Shown here piece after piece: positions 19,910-31,870 of a stretch of 60,000 bases of DNA; position 1 is the first letter of the stretch, and each line of letters opens with the position of its first letter. The position numbers and the translations under genes are program-made. The stretch is from Takakia lepidozioides. Taxonomy: Eukaryota > Streptophyta > Takakiopsida > Takakiales > Takakiaceae. The stretch is taken from assembly GCA_030704615.1 (NCBI GenBank), contig CM060732.1:25050001-25110000 (forward strand), read 5' to 3'. The notes beneath the pieces are model-generated. The model did not search any database, was not told the DNA's origin, and saw nothing but the letters and a program-made list of their open reading frames with translations.

Positions 19910-21360
19910 GTGAATGTGGGAACTAAAGAGGAACCGAGGATGGTGAAGGTAGGAGCTGATTTGGAGCCAGAATTCTTTGAAGAAACTAAGAGTTTGTTCA
20001 TCAAATACAGAGATGTATTTGCTTGGAGCTATGAGGATTTAAAAGGGATACCACCTGAAATCTGTCAGCATAAGATTGAACTGGAACTGGGGTCAGTACC
20101 AATCAAGCAGGCAAGGTACAGAATGAATCCCAACTACGCACAAAAGGTTGGAGAAGAGATCAAGAAGTTGGCTGAGGCTAAGTTTATATACCCAATAGAG
20201 TATACAACTTGGTTGTCACCCATTGTGATAGTTCCCAAGAAGAATGGTAAACTAAGAGTTTGTGTGAACTACAAGAAGCTGAATGCTTGTACGAAGAAAG
20301 ATCCTTTCCCTTTGCCATTCACAGAAGCAGTATTAGACACTGTGGCAGGCCATGAGATGTACTCATTCATGGATGGCTTCAATGGTTATAATCAAGTGCA
20401 AGTGGCAGAAGGAGACCAAGGAAAAACAGCTTTCATCACAGACTGGGGTGCTTATGCATACAAAGTCATGCCCTTTGGACTTTGTAATGCACCAGCGACC
20501 TTTCAGAGAGTGATAAGTGAATCTTTTCATGAGTATCTGGATGATTTCATGCAGGTGTTCTTGGATGATTTCAGTGTGTACAGCTCTAAGAATGAGCACT
20601 TGCATAAATTGGAGTTATGTCTGGCCAGATGCAGGATGAGAGGTCTGGGCCTGAATCCAGAGAAGTGTACTTTCTGTGTGAACTCAGGGGTGCTTCTGGG
20701 ACACATTGTGTGTAAGAGGGGACTTCTTGTGGATCCCAGGAAAACAGAGGCCATTAAAGCCTCTCCACCACCAGTGAATGTTAAGAGTCTAAGGAGATTC
20801 CTTGGACAAACCAGCTATTACGGAAGATTTGTCAGACGGTATGCACAGATAGCAGCACCATTGAGCAAACTTCTGAAGAAAGATGCAGTGTTTGCGTGGA
20901 CACCTGAATGTCAACAGGCTTTTGAGGAACTTACATTGTCAGTAACAACTACACCTGTGCTGATTAGTCCTCACTGGCAGAAAATATTTCATGTTCACTG
21001 TGATGCTTCTGGATAAGCATTAGGAGCGGTGTTAGCACAAAATGTAACAGGAAGGATAGATTCACCTGTGTACTATGCTAGCCGATTGATGAACAATGCC
21101 GAAAGAAATTATAGCACAACGGAAAGAGAAGCATTGGCAATGATCTATGCAGTGAAGAAATTCAGGCATTACCTGTTGGGCAAGAAGTTTATGTTTTATG
21201 TGGATCACCAGGCTCTGATATACCTGGTAAACAAACCTCTGATAAGCGGAAGAATAGCAAGATGGTTAATAATCTTGCACGAGTTTGAGTTCGAGGTTGT
21301 TTACAAGCCTGGGAGACTGCATCTTGTGGCGGATCACTTGTCAAGGTTATCAACAGGAGA
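19910..21360 (+). pseudogene. Athila/Tat-like reverse transcriptase and RNase H (plus-strand internal copy)
   Basis: One frame runs from 19910 with a single stop (TAA at 21014-21016). It holds FAWSYEDLKGIPP, KFIYPIEYTTWLSPIVIVPK, FMDGFNGYNQVQ, MPFGLCNAPATFQ and the catalytic FLDD at 20558-20569 in QVFLDDFSVYS. Phenylalanine in place of tyrosine before xDD and the DFSVY context are typical of plant Athila/Tat elements. RNase H follows with VHCDASG, YYASRLMNNAERNYSTTERE and FYVDHQALIYLV. No protease or Gag precedes it in this copy: the frame starts right after the LTR-like sequence, so a large internal deletion is likely. Reverse transcriptase copies the element RNA; RNase H removes the template. 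Confidence 0.88.
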
Positions 21361-21479
21361 ACCAGCCACGGGAGTAGATGATCAATTACCAGATGAGAGT
21401 CTATTTACAGTGGAGGTGCAGGGAAGTGCAGACGACTGGTTAGATTGGCAGTGGCCAATCAGATACTACCTTGCTCATG

Positions 21480-22790
21480 GTCAGTGCCCACCAAGTTATG
21501 GAAAGGAGCAGAGAAAGAGAATTGCTATCAAGGCTCTACCTTACACTATGGTAGGGAGCAGAATGTATAAGCTAGGACCAGATGGAGTGCTGAAGCGATG
21601 CTTATACCACCATGAAGTTAATAAAGTTTTGGAGGAAGTTCATAAAGGAGTGGCAGGAGGTCATTTTGGAGAAGAGACTACCAGCAGGAAAATACTACAT
21701 GCAGGTTACTGGTGGCCTACTTTGTTCAAAGATGTACACAAGTATTGTCAGAGTTGTGATGAATGTCAGAGGCTGGGACCTTTGCAGAGATCTGGGAAAA
21801 TGTCTTTGCATCCTACGATGCCTACCGAACCATTTCAGAAATGGGGACTAGACTTTGTTGGATCAATTAACCCACCGGCCAAGAATACACAGAACAAGTA
21901 CATAATTACATCCACTGATTATACTACGAAGTGGGTGGAAGCTAAAGCTTTGAGGGACAACACAGCCAAGTCCACAGCAAGGTTTCTGTATGAGAACATA
22001 CTTACACGATTTGGCTGTCCCTTGGAATTTATCAGTGATCAAGGAAGTCACTTCATTAATGAGACCATTGAATTGTTGACTAAAGAGTTCATGATTGTGC
22101 ATAGGAAGAGTACAACATATTACCCATAGGGTAATGGGCAGGCAGAGGCTACCAACAAAATACTATGTACTATCTTGGCTAAGATAGTCAATGCAAACAG
22201 AACGGATTGGGATACAAAGCTGCTGACAGCTTTGTGGTCATACACGACTTCATATGAAGTCACCACTAAGTATACACCATTCCAATTAGTTTATGGTATG
22301 GAAGCCTTACTTCCAGTGGAATTCCTGTTACCTACCATGAGAACGGAATGGGGAAAGAGAATGGAATGGCAAGATTCCATTAAAGTCAGGAAACATGAAT
22401 TATACCATGTGGAAGAAGTACGTGCTGATGCAGCTGATAATATGACCAGAATTCAGATGAAGAGGAAGGAACAGTTTGATGAAGGCAAGTTAAAGACTTT
22501 TAAGACGGGAGATTTGGTTCTATGGTTGCATTAGAAGGGAAAGATTAAAGCTTCTAAGCTTAAATCACCATGGAAAGGACCTTATGTCATACAAAAGATG
22601 TATGATAACAACATTGCCATGTTACAAACCATTAACAAAGAGATGCTGGGAAGAGTCAATGCTAATAAGTTGAAGGGGTACAGTGGTATCCATGACAAAC
22701 CATTGCAGCATGATTTACATGTTGAAACGCAAAAGCAGTCACGGGCTGCGCCAGTGTTACCAACAGAGTATGGAGCACTTGTCGTTAAGA
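21480..22790 (+). pseudogene. Integrase (plus-strand internal copy)
   Basis: The same frame continues as integrase. A zinc-binding HHCC domain (LYHHEVNKVLEEVHKG with CQSCDECQRL) is followed by the catalytic core: GLDFVGSINPP (first Asp), FISDQGSHF (second Asp) and GNGQAEATNK (Glu). A TAG at 22127-22129 falls just before the glutamate block, where the minus copy has CAG. A second TAG at 22532-22534 lies in the C-terminal domain. The C-terminal part reads WDTKLLTALWSYTTSY, TPFQLVYGMEALLPVEF and KLKSPWKGPYVIQKM. Only three nonsense codons interrupt roughly 900 codons, so this copy is rather young or well preserved. Confidence 0.88.
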
Positions 22791-22814
22791 CGAACATATA
22801 TGACCAGGGCGGGC

Positions 22815-23060
22815 AGAACAAGCGAGACACAGCCTATCACAGCCCATCACGACGTGACACAGCCTATCACAGCCTATCACGGCGCGACACAGCATATCAC
22901 AGCCCAGCATGGCGCAACACAACCTATCACGACCTACCACAGCATGTCACAACCTATCACAGCTTACCACAGTGCATCACAGCCTATCACAGCTTACCAC
23001 AGTGTATCACAGCCTATCACGGCATACCACAGTATGACACAGCCTATCACAGCTTAACAC
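22815..23060 (+). repeat. CACAGCCTATCACAGC minisatellite after pol
   Basis: About 13-17 bp units of ACACAGCCTATCACAGC follow the integrase end. The open frame passes through them as AYHSPS-type peptides. A homologous array lies inverted at 26950-27160. The CACAGCC core also recurs in the LTRs. Confidence 0.8.
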
Positions 23061-23580
23061 AGCCTATTAGGGTTACACAATCCATAGAATCAGTGACAGA
23101 TGGACGCAGGATAACTTCAGTGAAATGGCTGGCGGAAGAAAGGACGGAAGCCAGTTTACAAAGGGACACGTGGAAGTCAAGGCGCAACACACCGCTGAGA
23201 AGGAAGTGCAAGAACGGATGTCATCAAGAAAGGGGACAAGAATGGCCGTCAAAATACCTAATCAGTGCGTCAAATTACCTAATCAGTGCGTCAAATTGGA
23301 TGAATGGCGGGCCCATTAATGAATACAGAAAAGGGGCAACAGAACAAACGGCAAGTACAGAAAAACAAAATTCTTGTCACATGTGTTATCCTAGTGGACA
23401 GTCCAGCAGGGAAAGTCCACTAAAGAAAATTAAATCTAAAATCCAATCATAGCGGTTACAGCCAATAGAAAGCCAGAGAAGGGATCAAGAAATTGGAGGG
23501 AAATTAAGCGCAAGAGTCGGCGTCATTCTGAGTAACGGGCGTCTCGACGGGACAAACCTCAATGCTATAGCTTTGAAGCT
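23061..23580 (+). other. Post-pol spacer of the plus-strand copy
   Basis: This stretch is homologous, in inverse orientation, to 26545-26945 (shared CAATCCAT..GTGACAG, GGGCCCATTAATG and CACATGTGTT segments). It has no motif-bearing frame. A 17-bp direct repeat (TCAGTGCGTCAAATTAC type) occurs at 23260-23295. Confidence 0.45.
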
Positions 23581-26541
23581 ATGGAGGAACTAACAGACTA
23601 TACGCTCGCAATATTACTTACGCAGTGGCATAGGGACGAAACAACAGAGCGGGTCTTTTCTCTTGAGCGATGCTTGCAAGCCCCGCAGGCTTACAAGAAA
23701 TTACCCATAGCTTTTTGTGGCAACCATACGTTTATGCTTTGTGCACTACAGGCATTTCTTCAATTGTTACAGCCAAAACATTTCTGTGGGTCTCGAATGA
23801 AGAGAGTGAGAGGAATGGAGGAAATCAGGGTGAAGAGCACCACAATTCTGCAGAAACAAACGATTGCTACCCCACAGGCGATACAGATACTGAAGGAGCT
23901 GAGATTGCAAGGATTGCAAAGTAAAGATTGGACATTGCACCATCGACAGTACATGTTACAATTCCTGCAGAACTTTGAGCCAAGGACAGGAGCAACAACG
24001 GTGAAGGGAGTTGAATTAGTAATTACTCCCCTATACCTACAGCAATTGTTTCGATTGCCAGCAGGCCAGGCGCATGTGGAGGAGCACAGGGCAAGACTGC
24101 AAATAGGGGACTTATTCCAAGAAGGGAGTTTCTTTAAAACTCAGGGTTATGCTTGTACCAAGGCCGTGTACCCAGGGCTAAAGGAGGTAGGCCAGGTATT
24201 GAACGTTCTGTTTGCCATGAAACAGAACCAACAGTATTTGAGCAGATCCTTCACAGAGGAAATACTCAAAGCCCTGAGAGGAGAAGAGGTAGAATGGACG
24301 GACATAATGTACAATGCACTGGTAGAGGAGATGAGAAGATTACAGGGTACTGCCGCAAAGTCTCTTATCATAGTGTCTGGCCCAATCATTGCTCAAATAA
24401 TTCTTGATTCTGGCATACTTGATGCGCGAGAAAGAAAGGAGATGGGAGTGTTTGAACCAGAAACCACTGCAATGGAAGACCAAGGCTCTTCACACAGTGA
24501 GGGTGGACTGGCAGGGCAACCCGAGAATAAGAGACAGAGGCGGGGAAAGACTGTAGTGGCGGATCCACTGGCTTCACGGAATCCGCATGATAATGTTTCC
24601 CAAGTTTTTGTGCAGGAAGGGGCACAGCAGCACAGAGAACTGCTATTATTGGAAGCAGGACCTTCAGAGAGGGAAGAGGAAGTTACTTCAGTATCACAGC
24701 CATCACAACCAGAGGATCGGCTTGTCACAAGGTTACCACAAGTTGTCCATGCAGTTCAACCAGAAATAATTGATTTAGAAAAAGAAGGGTTAGATATTCC
24801 CACTACAGAACAAGTGGTGGCAGAAATTGAGAAGGGGGACCTTCTCTATGAATATTCTGGTATGGTCAAGGACACAATGATTCCGGAGGTGCAACGGTTG
24901 TCCAAGGAAAACCCTGCGGCGCATAAGATACACACACCTGTGACGGAGGTACCGCAGGTAGAATGCTAAGACACTGCAGCACCAGTGACGAATGAAGTGG
25001 TTCAGGAAGAAAATCTAGTGGGGCAATGGCCTGAATGGTTTGTAAGGCATCACACTGTTGAGGATCAGGGAGAACAGCAGCAAGCTCACCATGATGACCA
25101 TCAACAGGCTATGCTTATGAGTTCCATAAGCAAGACACTGAATTTGTTGGGTACTTATGTCAAATCCCATGTTCCTACTACTCAATTGGCAGCTTTGAGG
25201 GAGGAACTCAGGAAAGAGTTTGAGGCTCGACTTGCCACAGAGTGTGCAAACAAGGTCGATGAAGAGGTCACTCTCAAAATGCAGCAAGACTTGGAGAGTA
25301 CAGAAGCGGCTTTGCAATTGGCCAAGGAACAATTGATTGAGGCAGGCCTCGCACAAGACCACTTGCACGAAGCACATAAGCTATACCAAATGCAGGTGAA
25401 GCATGAAAGCAAGTTGCAAGAAGTGAATGCACTACATATGGAGTTGCAGACAGTGCATGACAGGATGGCCATACAATGTGCTACACTCACAACTATGCTT
25501 GACCAATCTACAAAAGAAATAAACAGTCAAGCGGAAAAATGTACGAAGGCAGAGGAAGAGAATGTTGAGCAAATGAAACTCATTGTCGATATGAAGAATA
25601 CAATCTGTCGCAATGAGGATACTTTCAAGCAATACAGGCAGGTTGAAGCTGACCAAGAGAGGCACATCCTGGAGTTGCAACAAATAGTCATGGCCAATAG
25701 AAATGAAATCTCGGTCACTAACAAGGCTCGGAAGGAAGCCAATAATCTGCTTGCTGCTTATGCGAATTTGGATGAACCTCATGCGAAGCGCATGGAGGCT
25801 TTACAACAGCAGTTACATGTGTACAAACTCATAGAGGAGCACACTCTCAGAGGAACCACAAGCAACTTGGTGGATAACCACCTTATGCAGGTCTGGTTAG
25901 CACAAGGGCCAGTGGAGGGCAAAGCACCACGAAAGCTCACCCAAAGCGAGATGAATGAGCTCAGACTGCAAGTGCAGAACATTGCCACAATTACTATAGA
26001 CAATGTCTATAGTAGGATAGCGGAGTTACAGGAGGATGTAGACGGACTGCAGACTCAAGTGGAGGACCTAACTTCAGATATCGACAAAAGAGTCTATATA
26101 CCTGAGGAACAGCTAATGGCTTCTTATTTACAAGCCAGAACTTTGGCTTTTCAATCTTCTTCACAGCAGGTGCAGGAGATGCCAATGATACAAGAGCCAG
26201 TGCCACCAACACCACAACAAGTCACTGTGCCAGTAGCTGACCCTGTTGTTACTACAGCCACACCACAGCCACCACAGCCTGACGTATGGGGCAATGCTGC
26301 TTTTAACCCACCTAAAACTCCAGCTGCAAGGGAGTACAGTAGGGCTATGATTATGCCCTTCAACCAAATTCCCATTGTGTTGGATTTGGTTTGGAAAGAA
26401 TTAAGTCCTCCGCAGTCATTGGCACATTACTATCAAATCATGCGCATTTGGCTGCCAGTGGCAACTAGGACTAAAGTTCTTCCGGAGGGAACCACTTGCA
26501 TGAAATTCTCACTCTTGATTGGCTGTTGCCTGCTTAGGTAA
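23581..26541 (+). pseudogene. Extra ORF downstream of pol: plant-transposon-like domain plus coiled coil
   Basis: One reading frame of about 987 codons is interrupted only by a TAA at 24967-24969. The N-terminal 280 residues are globular. GVELVITPLYLQQLFRLPAG and LIIVSGPIIAQIILDSGI resemble in layout the putative plant transposon domain found in ORFs of Athila/gypsy elements. The middle is acidic and low in complexity. The second half (from 24985) is a long coiled coil with heptad-like Glu/Gln/Leu runs and then a proline/glutamine-rich linker (PVPPTPQQVTVPVADP). The ORF is in sense to the plus-strand pol and in a different frame. The function is unknown; a structural or Gag-like role is possible. 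It ends abruptly where the inverted copy begins. Confidence 0.7.
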
Positions 26542-26544
26542 CTT

Positions 26545-27185
26545 TTTAATTCCACCCCCCTCCATGGACATTCCCATCTGGAATGTCCAGTAGGACAACA
26601 CATGTGGCATAAGTCCCTCTTTTCTGTACTCGGAAAGGGTTATGTTACCCCTGCCCTGAATGCATTAATGGGCCCACAAATAGTTTTAGTTGATGTACCG
26701 GGTAGGTACTTTGACGGCCCGATTTGTCCTCTTGCATGATGAGACCCACTCTTGCAATCGATGCACTGCGGTGTGCTTCGCCTTAGTGGCCACGTGTCCG
26801 TTTTTAGACATGCCCCCGACTTCCCCTCTCCGCGTGGCATATTCTCCGAGTTTGACTTCCAAACTTCTTCTTCACTTGACGGCCACTTTTCTGACGTTAA
26901 CCCGCGTCCACCTGTCACTGACCCAATGGACTGGGTAACCCGCATGGGCTGTGTTGGGATGTGACAGGCTGTGTCTAACTGTGGTGAACTGTGATAGGCT
27001 GTGTGACACTGTGGTGGGCTGTGATAAGCTGTGTCACGCTGTGATGGGCTGTGATAGGCTGTGTGGCACTGTGATGGGCTGTGATAGGCTGTGTGGCACT
27101 GTGATGGGTTGTGATAGGCTGTGTCACACTGTGATGGGCTATGATAGATATGCAAACACCTGTACTTCCCGCCCTGGTCATACAC
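26545..27185 (-). repeat. Post-pol tail and minisatellite of the minus-strand copy
   Basis: Read on the minus strand, CACAGCC..TATCACAGCCCATCACAG units (27160-26950) are followed by the same spacer as in the plus copy and end near 26545. An open frame crosses the repeats (27185-26640), but its peptide is repeat-derived. Confidence 0.7.
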
Positions 27186-27212
27186 GCTCGGCTTAGCGAC
27201 AAGTGCTTCATA

Positions 27213-30078
27213 CTACGTTGGTATCACTGGCGCAGCCTGTGACTGTTTTTGTGTTTCAACATGCAAATCATGCTGCAATGGTTTGTCATAGATACCACTG
27301 TATCCTTTCAACTTATTGGCATTGACTCTCCCTCTCCCCAGCATTTCTTTGTTAATGGTTTGTAACATGGCGGTGTTATTATCATACATCTTCTGTATGA
27401 CATAAGGTCCTTTCCATGGTGATTTAAGCTTAGAAGCTTTAATCTTCCCTTCTTTTTGCAACCACAGTACCAAATCTCCCGTCTTAAAAGTTTTTAATTT
27501 ACCTTCATCAAACTGATCCTTCCTCTACATCTGAATTCTGGTCATGTTATCAGCTGCATCAGCATGTACTTTTTCCACATGGTATAATTCATGTTTCCTG
27601 ACCTAATTGAATCTTCCAATTCCATTCTCTTCCCCATTCAGTTCTCATGGTAGGTAAACAAGAATTCCACTGGAAGTAAAGCTTCCATACCATAAACTAA
27701 TTGGAATGGTGTATACTTAGTGGTGACTTTATATGAAGTCCTGTATGACCACAAAGTGTCAGCAGCTTTGTATCCCAATCTGTTATGTTTGCATTGACTA
27801 TCTTAGCCAAGATAGTACATAGTATTTTATTGTAAGCCGCCTCTGCCCTTCCCATTACCCTGTGGGTAATAAGTTGTACTCTTCCTATGCACAATCATGA
27901 ACTCTTTAGTCAATAGTTTCTATGGTCTCATTAATGAAGTGACTTCCCTGGTCACTGATAAATTCCAGGGGACAGCCAAATCGTGTAAGTATGTTCTCAT
28001 ATAGGAACCTTGTTGTGGACTTAGCTGTGTTGTCCCTCAGAGCTTTAGCTTCCCCCACTTTGTAGTATAATCAGTGGCTGTGATTATATACTTGTTCTGT
28101 GTATTCTTGGCTGGTGGGCTAATTGGTCCAACAAAGTCTAGTCCCCATTTCTGAAATGGTTCAGTAGGCATTGTAGGATGCAAGCCATCTTCCCAGATCT
28201 CTGCAATGGTTGTAGCTTCTAACACTCATCACAACTCTTACAATACTTGTGTACATCCTTGAACAAAGTAGGCCACCAGTAACCTGCAAGTAGTATTTCT
28301 CTTTTCTACCGTAGTCTCTTCTCCAAAATGACTCCAGCCACTCCTTTATGAACTTCCTCCAAAACTTTATTTACGTCATGGTGATACAAGCATCGTTTAA
28401 GTACTCCATCAGGTCCTAGCTTATACATTCTTCTGCCCCCTACCATAGTATAAGGTAAAGCCTTGATAGCGATTCTCTTCCTCTGCTCTCTTTCAATAAC
28501 TAGGTGGGCACTGACCATGAGTAAGGTAGTATCTGACTGGCCACTGCCAATCTAACCAGTCATCTGCACTTCCCTGCACCACCATCTACCGCAAATAACT
28601 TGCATCAGGTAATTGGTCGTCTACTCCTGTGGCGGGCTCTCCTGTTGATAGACGTGACAAGTGATCTGCCACAGATGCAAACGGCCAGGCTTGTAAACAA
28701 CTTCGAACTCAAACTCGTGCAAGATTATTAACCTCCTTGCTATCTTTCCACTTATCAAAGGTTTGTTCACCAGATATATCAGAGCCTGGTGATCCACATA
28801 AAACATAAACTTCCTTCCCAATAGGTAATGCCTGAATTTCTTGACTGCATATATCATTGCCAGTGCTTCTCTTTCAATTGTGCTATAGTTCCTTTCAACA
28901 TTGTTCATCAACCTGCTAGCATAGTACACAGGTGAATCTATATTTCCTGTAACATTTTGGGCTAACACTGCTCCCAACGCTTCTCCTGAGGCATCACAGT
29001 GAACATGAATACTACATGCCAGTGAGGGTTAATTCAGCACAGGTGTAGTTGTTACTGACAATGTAAGTTCCTCAAAAGCCTGTTGACATTCAGCTGTCCC
29101 ATGCAAACACTGCATCTTTCTTCAGAAGCTTGCTCAATGGTGCTGCTATCTGTGCATACCGTCTGACAAATCTTCTATAATAACTTGTTTGTCCAAGGAA
29201 TCTCCTTAGACTCTTAACATTTACTGGTGGTGGAGAGGCTTTAATGGCCTCTGTCTTTCTGGGATCCACAAGAAGTCCCCTCTTACACACAATGTGTCCC
29301 AAAAGCACCCCTGAGTTCACACAAAAAGTACACTTCTCTGGATTCAGGCCCATACCTCTCATCCTGCATCTGGCCAAACATAACTCCAATTTATGCAAGT
29401 GCTCATTCTTAGAGCTGTACACACTGAAATCATCCAAGAACACCTGCATGAAATCATCCAGATACTCATGAAAGATTCACTTATCACTCTCTGAAAGGTT
29501 GCTGGTGCATTACAAAGTCCAAAAGGCATGACTTTGTATGCATAAGCACCCCAGTCTGTGATGAAAGCTGTCTTTCCCTGGTCTTCTTCTGCCACTTGCA
29601 CTTAATTATAACCACTGAAGCCATCCATGAATGAGTACATCTCATGGCCTGTCACAGTGTCCAATACCGCTTCTGTGAATGGCAACGGGAAATGATCTTT
29701 CTTCATACAAGCATTCAACTTCTTATAGTTCACACAAACTCTCAGTTTACCATTCTTCTTGGGAACTATCACAATGGGTGACAACCAAGTTGTATACTCT
29801 ATCGGGTATATAAACTTAGCCTCAGCCAACTTCTTGATCTCTTCTCCAACCTTCTGTGCAAAGTTGGGATTCATTCTGTACCTTGCCTGTTTGATTGGTA
29901 CTGACCCTGGTTCCAGTTCAATCTTATGCTGACAGATCTCATGTGGTATCCCTTTCAGATCCTCGTAGCTCCAAGCAAATACATCTTTGTATTTGATGAA
30001 CAGACTCTTAGCTTCCTCAAAGAATTCTGGCTCCAAATCAGCGAATTTTGGCTCCAAATCCTCAAAGATTTCTGTCAA
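27213..30078 (-). pseudogene. Athila/Tat-like pol (RT, RNase H, integrase), minus-strand copy
   Basis: This is the pol of the outer element, read right to left. RT covers 30078-29090 with FAWSYEDLKGIPH, KFIYPIEYTTWLSPIV, SFMDGFSGYN, and FLDDFSVYS near 29440. RNase H follows at 28977-28621 (YYASRLMNNVERNYSTIERE). Integrase is broken over 28518-27697 ([11 protein letters not shown], the D64 block, near 28140). The C-terminal segment is 27473-27213 (KLKSPWKGPYVIQKM). It is closely similar to the plus-strand copy but has many more frameshifts, so the two copies have decayed differently. The order RT, RNase H, integrase is that of Ty3 elements. Confidence 0.85.
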
Positions 30079-30087
30079 ATCTTTTAT

Positions 30088-30357
30088 CTAGGGATGTACC
30101 TCAGATCTTTCACCTCGTGGTTGATCTTCTTCTTGTACCAATTCCCTTAATCTTTCTTGCAAAGAAAAAGAAGGAATGGCATCCAACTCTAGTTCTTCCG
30201 GTATGGGTGATGTACTCTCTGATCTTAATGGTGTGAGAGGTCCAGATGATTCCCCTATGTCTATTCCTCTCTCCCAAAGATATGGATAATTAGCTTTCAG
30301 ATAACTTTCTTTTTTTGCTGAATATCTCTGGAGTCTAGCTTCCCTTTCATCACTCAT
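30088..30357 (-). pseudogene. N-terminal piece ahead of pol
   Basis: A 90-codon frame MSDEREARLQRYSAKK continues through ESYLKANYPYLWERG and an acidic IPEELELDAIPSFS to a stop just before the pol frame. It lies where Gag or a protease linker would be expected but has no zinc knuckle or DTG motif. It is probably a remnant of the polyprotein leader. The function is not recognised. Confidence 0.45.
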
Positions 30358-30938
30358 GTCCCATGTCTTTCATTTCTTTAATGTGGCAATAACCAAAACT
30401 CTCTCTCTCTGTAGTATCTCTCGTATATGCCTGGGTTTCTTTCAAGCTTCAATGCACCCTTGGCTATACTAGAAGTCTCCATTACCATATGGCAAACAAG
30501 TCTAAAAAGCTGTTCTTGGTGTGAGTTTGATCCACAGAATATCCTTTGGAATCCAATTCTTTACTTGTACAAGCTCCTCATGCATATGAGTATAAACATT
30601 CACTTTCCTTTCCTCCCAGCCTCAAACTCTACTCGCTTAATGGATAGCAATGCTATCACATAAACCAGTGTTGGTCCAACGTGCTCTTCCTCTACAGGCC
30701 ACCTGATAATCTTTATCACACTCCTTTCTCCAGACCCCACTCAGGGTCAGCATCATGCACCTCTTAAAGAATGTTTTCTTTACAACCGTCTGGCAATTCC
30801 AAGAACCTCTAAAAGAATTGTTTAGACAATCTTTCCTTCTCAGTTCCACAGGAGATTTGATTCACATCAAATTCTTTAATTCTCCAACCACCATGATCCC
30901 ACCAGATGCCTGTCAGATCTGGTTGTTCATGACCCAGT
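30358..30938 (-). other. Leader region of the minus-strand element
   Basis: No Gag domain could be recognised. Short open stretches such as VNVYTHMHEELVQVKNWIP (minus strand, near 30610-30550) look protein-like but are not assignable. Gag and protease seem to be missing from this element. Confidence 0.35.
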
Positions 30939-30958
30939 TCCCCAGTATGGTCGCCAAA
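30939..30958 (-). other. Primer-binding-site-like sequence
   Basis: Right after the 5' LTR end the minus strand reads TTTGGCGACCATACTGGGGA. A TGGCGAC-type start directly next to the LTR is the usual place and style of a tRNA primer-binding site. The matching tRNA was not identified. Confidence 0.5.
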
Positions 30959-31870
30959 TGTCGAGTGGCTTTTACTCACCCATCCCTTCGCTATCCGAGG
31001 TGGAAACTCCAAGATAGAAGAGTTGGATATCTCTAAGCACTCAGCCCGCTCAGAACAATCAGTCATGACCTGCAGCTAGTGAATCATGGTTGTGCTCCCT
31101 ATTCGTATTCCTTCCTGCCTTCATGTTATCAATTTACCTTACCGTGTATACTGAAGCATCAGATTGCTTCAGTATCTACTAAGTTCCAATTAATCATGCA
31201 TTCATTCCATAGCTCATCTCGTGTCTCTCTTCACAGTATGTTTGTATCGATTCAGTATCGGACTAAGATTAATCATGTATCATGCCTATACCATGGTGTC
31301 TCTATTCTACCCTATTGTATAATTTTACAGCTTGCATGAACTAAGCCTCATTCAAGTCATCATCTCCTTTTCACTGTTTCCACTCCCCGTTACGTCTCTT
31401 CCTCTCCTAAAGAAGTTGCCCTCCTCAAGAAGTGATCCCCTTCCTGTTGCCGCTCTGCCTAATCTACCCGCAAGCTGTTCTAACCACCTAACTAATCTAC
31501 CGTCACCCCTGAAGTAACACGTTCCCTCTACAGATGTCGTTCCCACACAGTCGTTCCCTGTCAATGATAATTGTTCCCCATGTACTGTGACAGGCTGTGT
31601 GAAGTTGTGCCGAGCTGTGATTGGCTGTGCGAAGCTGTGTCGGGCTGTGACTGGCTGTGCAAAGCTGTGTCAGGCTGTGTGAAGCTGTGTCGGGCTGTGT
31701 AAAGTTGTGTTGGGCTGTGACTGGCTGTGCGAAGCTGTGTCGGGCTGTGTAACCCTCCTAAAGCCTGCTCCTACCACCCCTAAGGCTCCTGTTGGTCTCA
31801 GTCTGCGCAAAAATTAAGGGTACCCCACAGAACCCGTAAAAGCGTCTAAGTCCCAAGCAGCCCTCTAACA
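30959..31870 (-). repeat. LTR (5' LTR of the minus-strand element)
   Basis: This 912-bp direct copy of 18076-19052 differs by a shorter GCTGTG minisatellite (31585-31750), an extra segment near 31282-31300 and scattered substitutions. It would drive transcription on the minus strand. Confidence 0.85.

Larger units (their letters stand above)
18076..31870 (-). mobile_element. Ty3-type LTR retrotransposon in a TNP2 intron, with an internal inverted copy
   Basis: Two direct LTRs (18076-19052 and 30959-31870) bound the element. In minus orientation they begin TGTTAGAGG and end in CGACA-type TG..CA termini. A polypurine stretch lies against the left LTR and a primer-binding-like sequence against the right LTR, which makes the element minus-strand. 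Its own pol runs 30078 to 27213. Between about 19199 and 26541 lies a second, plus-strand copy of related sequence (pol 19910-22790 plus a large extra ORF). The flanking 5 bp (ATGTC and ACGTT) match poorly, so the duplication is eroded or absent. The polymerase resembles the Athila/Tat group (FLDDFSVYS). Confidence 0.75.
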
